DNA from: DASSBR01 sp035701285
GTDB lineage: Bacteria > Pseudomonadota > Gammaproteobacteria > Natronospirales > DASSBR01
Direction of reading: 5' to 3'
Assembly (NCBI GenBank): GCA_035701285.1
Contig: DASSNT010000006.1
Span: 1 to 64,000 of the forward strand
Length of the DNA: 64,000 nucleotides
Part shown: positions 60,339 to 64,000 of the stretch, piece by piece
Numbering within the stretch: position 1 is the stretch's first letter
Layout: each line of letters begins with the position of its first letter
Position numbers and translations under genes: made by a program
The notes under the pieces: model-generated
What the model was told of the DNA's origin: nothing
Seen by the model: the letters and a program-made list of their open reading frames with translations, nothing else
Database searches by the model: none

Positions 60339-61712
60339 TCAGGCTTCGCTCAAATCGACTACCGCCATCGCCTCCGTTGCCGTCAGGCACGTCAGCGCCT
60401 CCTCGGTCCGCACCATCTCCGGCGCCGTCCACTCCGGCAAATCCGTCATCATGAACCCGAGGCTGGCGTCGCGATGCAACGCCCCGTGCGACCAGCGCAG
60501 CCGGCCGATCGTCGCGCGCGAAATGTACTCCGTCTTCAGTCCCCCGAACATATAACCCGGCGTACACGAACAGATCACCGACGGCGGCGTATCCGTCAAA
60601 TCGAAACTCTGCGCCAGCCGGTGCAACGCGTCCGGATAAAACGAGCGGCGCGTCAGCTCGAACCACCAGCGATCCGGAAACCACTGCGCCGCCGTATCGC
60701 CTGCACGCCGCCGCAACGCCGCCACGATCGCCGCATACCCGAGCGGATCACCGCTCACTGCACGATAGCGCCACAACCAGCCCTTGCTGCCACGGCGCCG
60801 TTCCACCGTCGCCTGGCCGCGGCCACTGTAAATCCGCCACGCGCTCTTGCCGTCGCGCACCACCGCCAGATCGACGCCCGGCGCCTGCGCCACTACCTCC
60901 GCCAGCGCCTTCTGCCGCGCCGCCGGCGAATACAACACGAAATTCGTCAGCAACCCGTACGGATTGAATACCACATCGCCATCCCCGGCCAGACGCCGGC
61001 ACACCCTGAACCCGGCCGCGCGCACCGCGCGCCGCACGGCCGGCCAGCAGTTAACGAGAGGGGCACCGCCGGCGATGCCATGATCCGACAGCAGAATCGT
61101 ATTGAACGGCATATCCGGGTGCTTCGCCTTGAACGCCTTGAGTTCGTTGTCCACCGCCGTCAGCACCTCCGCCAGCCCGTCCGGCCCGCTCAAATGCGCC
61201 AGTCCGTCCGTCGACACGATGTACATTGAAAAGATGGCCGAAGCCGAGTCGGCAAAGGCCTGCAGGCCGTGCTCCAACTCCCAGATGCTGTAGTGGCGGG
61301 GCAAACCGTAGGCAACCGCCGTGCGCACCAACCCATGCATTTTCCAGTCGAACGTCTCCTTCCACGACGCCGGCACCTCGACCAGGCTCAAACCGCCCTT
61401 CAACTTCTTGTCGCCGGCATCGAAATAACGCGTCTCGTAACCGAGCGGCTTCGTGCTCCCCAGCGGCTGCAGCAGGTTGGACCACGCCGTGTAGGAAATG
61501 GAGGGGAAGGTACTGTTGACCGCGGTGGGCCCCTGAAAGCCGGCGAAGCGCCCGTCTTCGCCTGCGACCTCGCGCGCCAGAGTATAGGGAATCGCGTCGA
61601 TGCCGATGATCAGCGTTCTGGGCGGAGCACCGGGTTCGCGCCCGCCGGCACGCACCGGCGCCACGATGCCTGCGTCCTTGTATGCACGAACCGCCGTGCG
61701 CGCCCGCAACAT
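60339..61712 (-). CDS. alkaline phosphatase superfamily / nucleotide pyrophosphatase-like protein
   Basis: A 457-residue protein of the alkaline phosphatase fold. LIIGIDAIPYT carries the first metal Asp (about 39), NSTFPSISYTAWSNLL the nucleophile Ser/Thr (71-75), STDGLAHLSG the next metal site, and LLSDHGIAGG the Asp-His pair. It probably cleaves a phosphodiester or phosphomonoester. The ATG at 61712 shares a base with the stop of the hydrolase gene (TGATG); a longer frame upstream lies inside that gene. Substrate unknown; the neighbour hpnB hints at a lipid. Confidence 0.72.
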   Translation of the reverse strand: MLRARTAVRAYKDAGIVAPVRAGGREPGAPPRTLIIGIDAIPYTLAREVAGEDGRFAGFQGPTAVNSTFPSISYTAWSNLLQPLGSTKPLGYETRYFDAGDKKLKGGLSLVEVPASWKETFDWKMHGLVRTAVAYGLPRHYSIWELEHGLQAFADSASAIFSMYIVSTDGLAHLSGPDGLAEVLTAVDNELKAFKAKHPDMPFNTILLSDHGIAGGAPLVNCWPAVRRAVRAAGFRVCRRLAGDGDVVFNPYGLLTNFVLYSPAARQKALAEVVAQAPGVDLAVVRDGKSAWRIYSGRGQATVERRRGSKGWLWRYRAVSGDPLGYAAIVAALRRRAGDTAAQWFPDRWWFELTRRSFYPDALHRLAQSFDLTDTPPSVICSCTPGYMFGGLKTEYISRATIGRLRWSHGALHRDASLGFMMTDLPEWTAPEMVRTEEALTCLTATEAMAVVDLSEA

Positions 61713-62749
61713 CACAACACCCGGTCCAGAAATTGCAGCGTCTTGCGGCGCATGAAATTGCGGCCAAGCGGCGTCATCGCGAGAAACGCGCTCTTGTGTC
61801 CATAGTGCATCGTGTAGCGCTCCGGCTGTCCCATAGCCTGCCATAAGGCTGCACGCGAACGCGCCGGCATGCAAGTATCGTAGAGCGCGTCGAACAGCAA
61901 AATGCGCTCCGGCCGAAAGCAACCTTCGAAATGCGCCGGGTCGTTCGAGCAGGTGGCATTCTCGAGCACCCGGAAATATTCTTCCCAACTCAGCCCCAGC
62001 CGTTCCATCACCGCCGCCTTCGCCATGCCGGGCTTGCCGCCGCAGCTTGCGATGATCCCGGCAGGATGTGCGCCGCCGAGCACGACCACGCCAGCGCGCA
62101 GCCGCGGCTCGACGCCGAGCGTCAGCGCGGTCAGAAATGCGCCCATGCTGAAGCCGATCAGCGCAATGCGCTCGGCATCGATCTCCTCCCGGGTCAGCGC
62201 CCAGTCGACACAACGCTTCAGATCAATCACCGCGATGCGCATATGCTCGGCCATCTCATCCGCCTTGGCCGTGAGCGCTTCGTAGCTGTCCACCTCGGCC
62301 AGACCGAACCAGTCGAGCAGATAGTTCTCGCCCACAATCTGCAGCACATGACAGTCGCCGCCGTAATGACGCCTGATCGTGCGCACCATCGCTTCGGTCG
62401 GGTAGGTATAGCTGCCGAAAATCGGCAATACGATCAGCAGCGGTTTTTGGCCCGGCCGCTTGCCGTGCCAGTAATGGGCGTGCACAAGTCCACCAGGCTG
62501 GCGCGTCAGGCCGGCCGACGGGAAGCGCACGTAGCGGACAATGTGATCGCCGGTTTCGAGCTTGTTGAGGATACGGTTCCGATACTCGATCGGCGCCGGC
62601 GTGTAGTCGAAGAACCGGCTTTCCGCCGGCGGCGCATGCGGCGATGCCGACGCGGCGGCATTATTGAACGGGGTATGTGTATGCTTGACGAAGCCGCCGG
62701 TCGATAGCGCCGACATAGCGAGACTCAGCGTAGATTTGTCTCGGGCCAT
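61712..62749 (-). CDS. alpha/beta hydrolase
   Basis: A 345-residue alpha/beta hydrolase. The nucleophile elbow is GFSMG (Ser201), LLFDALYDTCMP gives a candidate acid residue, and HYGHKSAFL the His. LLIVLPIFGSYTYP may form the oxyanion hole. No signal peptide. AGGAGG lies about five bases before the ATG at 62749. Substrate cannot be told; it is coupled to the phosphatase-family gene by a one-base overlap, so both may work on the same compound. Confidence 0.78.
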   Translation of the reverse strand: MARDKSTLSLAMSALSTGGFVKHTHTPFNNAAASASPHAPPAESRFFDYTPAPIEYRNRILNKLETGDHIVRYVRFPSAGLTRQPGGLVHAHYWHGKRPGQKPLLIVLPIFGSYTYPTEAMVRTIRRHYGGDCHVLQIVGENYLLDWFGLAEVDSYEALTAKADEMAEHMRIAVIDLKRCVDWALTREEIDAERIALIGFSMGAFLTALTLGVEPRLRAGVVVLGGAHPAGIIASCGGKPGMAKAAVMERLGLSWEEYFRVLENATCSNDPAHFEGCFRPERILLFDALYDTCMPARSRAALWQAMGQPERYTMHYGHKSAFLAMTPLGRNFMRRKTLQFLDRVL

Positions 62750-62837
62750 CGGGTCCTCCTTGCCTGCCCGGTTTCTTTTTCTTCGAGGCGACTCCGCGCC
62801 ATCGGCGTCTTCATTATGCCGCCGCAGCGCGCTCGCG

Positions 62838-63941
62838 TCACGCCGCCTGCCGACTGTACTCCCGATTCTTCCAGCGCGAGCGGACGCCGCGCCAGTAGCG
62901 CCACGCGGATTGCCAGGTCATCGCCAGGTACAGCGTACCGATCAATGGCATGGCGAGCGCCCATAACGATGAGCGACCGTAAAATCGCAGCGTCGGTATG
63001 TACGACGCGGCCATGCCGACCCATGCCGCCACCGCCAGCCAGCGGCTCGCCGGCCAGAACAAGCCGGCGATCGGCATCCAGCAGGCGAGCGCCAGCGCCA
63101 AAGTACACAGCGCCAGCAGCGCACTGGAATAGCGCAACTGCGTGAAGGCAGTGCGCGCGACCATCTCGCCGATCGAACCCAGCGACGGATACTCGCGCCG
63201 GCTGACTACGGCCTTCGACAGTCCGATCCAGGTGCGGTAGCCGCGCGACTTGACCGCCCGCGCCAGCGCGCAGTCATCGATCACGGCGTCCCGGATCGCG
63301 CCAAAGCCACCCAGCTCGGTCAGCACGTTCGCCTCCACCAGCACGCAGCCACCGGCCGCGGCGGCGATCCAGCGGCGCGCCGAATTCGCGAGCGCGAACG
63401 GATACAGGAGCTTGAAGAAGTAAATGAACGCCGGCATCAACAGCCGCTCCCAGACGCTTTGCATGCGCAGCCGCGCCATCACCGATACGAACTGTCGACC
63501 GTCGGCGGCGGCTTTCTCCAGCAGTGCCGCCAGCGCGCCCGGTTGCAATTCGATATCGGCATCCAGCAGCAGCAGCCAGCGCGTCTTCGCCTCGCGGCGC
63601 CCCTGCTCCAGCGCCCACAGCTTGCCGGTCCAGCCGTTCGGCAACGCCGCGCCGGACAGTACCTGCGCGCCGCCCGCCGCGGCAACGGCCGCGGTGGCGT
63701 CACTCGACTGATCGTCGATAACGATGACATGTGGATCGCCCTGGCGCGACAGCGCCACGAGCGTGTGCGGCAGGACGTCCGCTTCGTCGCGGGCGGGAAT
63801 CAGCACCGTCAGGCCGGACAGATCGATTGCCGGCGCAACGCCGGCATCCAACCGCTCGCGGGTGCTCCACGGCCGCCACGGCGCGAGCAGAATGCCCCAC
63901 CAGATGGCGACCGAGATGCCGGCCAGGATCGCGGCGATCAT
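62838..63941 (-). CDS. hpnB: HpnB-like hopene-associated glycosyltransferase
   Basis: A 367-residue membrane GT2. An N-terminal helix precedes TVLIPARDEADVLPHTL, VIDDQSSD, LLLLDADIEL and VIDDCALARAVKSRGY. Three or four helices follow (ALLALCTLALALACW onward). It matches HpnB, a glycosyltransferase repeatedly found in hopanoid clusters. It lies about 15 kb from hpnI and hpnL. Upstream at the window edge is the tail of another gene in the same direction. Confidence 0.83.
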   Translation of the reverse strand: MIAAILAGISVAIWWGILLAPWRPWSTRERLDAGVAPAIDLSGLTVLIPARDEADVLPHTLVALSRQGDPHVIVIDDQSSDATAAVAAAGGAQVLSGAALPNGWTGKLWALEQGRREAKTRWLLLLDADIELQPGALAALLEKAAADGRQFVSVMARLRMQSVWERLLMPAFIYFFKLLYPFALANSARRWIAAAAGGCVLVEANVLTELGGFGAIRDAVIDDCALARAVKSRGYRTWIGLSKAVVSRREYPSLGSIGEMVARTAFTQLRYSSALLALCTLALALACWMPIAGLFWPASRWLAVAAWVGMAASYIPTLRFYGRSSLWALAMPLIGTLYLAMTWQSAWRYWRGVRSRWKNREYSRQAA

Positions 63942-63952
63942 TGCGATCGCCG

Positions 63953-64000
63953 CTACTTGCGGCCGATCTGATCTACTGAAACGCGAACTTCGCTGCCGGC
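63953..64000 (-). CDS. possible C-terminal end of an upstream gene (partial)
   Basis: On the minus strand the bases from 64000 read AGSEVRVSVDQIGRK then TAG (63955-63953), which would end an unseen gene 11 bases before hpnB. The stretch is too short to identify. It could be another hopanoid gene, or not coding. Confidence 0.35.
   Translation of the reverse strand, partial: AGSEVRVSVDQIGRK

Noticed and set aside
61713..62213. N-terminal extension of the phosphatase-family protein by 167 residues
   Set aside because: It lies inside the alpha/beta hydrolase gene, has random-looking composition, and the TGATG overlap gives a good start at 61712.

Overview
The window looks like a chromosomal segment of a GC-rich gammaproteobacterium that makes hopanoids and an exosortase-A (XrtA) type exopolysaccharide. 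The housekeeping order rpsT / murJ / ribF / ileS / lspA and the ispB gene fit Gammaproteobacteria. hpnI, hpnL and hpnB homologues, an Irr-like Fur regulator and an XrtA locus narrow it to an environmental lineage, but I cannot name genus or family from sequence alone.

Layout. 1-2814 (+): tail of a truncated flippase, then sulfotransferase, GT4 glycosyltransferase and a second sulfotransferase. 2835-13665 (-): a tightly overlapping operon of GT4, ATP-grasp ligase, alpha/alpha-toroid protein, XrtA-associated O-ligase, GT4, a large lipoprotein, flippase and GT2. 13848-15392 (+): an asparagine-synthetase-like protein without a glutaminase. 15382-21311 (-): a five-gene cassette of degenerate asparagine-synthetase-like protein, Gfo/Idh oxidoreductase, SDR epimerase, phosphatidylserine-decarboxylase-family protein and membrane-anchored sulfotransferase. 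21513-42404 (-): the XrtA core (sugar transferase, export lipoprotein, chain-length protein, tyrosine kinase, outer-membrane protein, ATPase, deacetylase, FemAB protein, two glycosyltransferases, exosortase A, amidotransferase), continuing into a sulfotransferase, GT4, second AsnB and methyltransferase. 42679-44988 (+): UDP-sugar dehydrogenase and UDP-uronate epimerase supplying uronic-acid precursors. 45000-47251 (-): hopanoid genes hpnL and hpnI.

47324-50416 (-) holds an acetolactate-synthase-like TPP enzyme followed by a succinate-semialdehyde dehydrogenase, which may be a 2-oxoglutarate decarboxylase bypass. Then come tRNA-Thr(CGT), an Irr-like Fur protein, an orphan FimT/GspH pseudopilin, lspA, ileS, ribF, murJ, a PfpI/DJ-1 protein, rpsT with a TTG start, and ispB. 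The right end has a phosphatase-family protein, an alpha/beta hydrolase and hpnB.

How it fits together: the first 45 kb reads as one polysaccharide factory. Uronic-acid nucleotide sugars are made, assembled on a lipid carrier by many glycosyltransferases, flipped, polymerised or ligated, and exported through the XrtA-linked machinery. Four sulfotransferases, four AsnB-family proteins, an ATP-grasp ligase, a deacetylase and a PSD-family decarboxylase suggest a heavily decorated (sulfated, amidated) polymer; that part is inference. The intergenic spaces of the housekeeping half carry several families of small palindromic repeats, including one 70-bp element present twice with compensatory arm changes. 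No stretch longer than 300 bases is without a gene. I saw no insertion sequence, transposase, CRISPR array, rRNA gene or replication origin.
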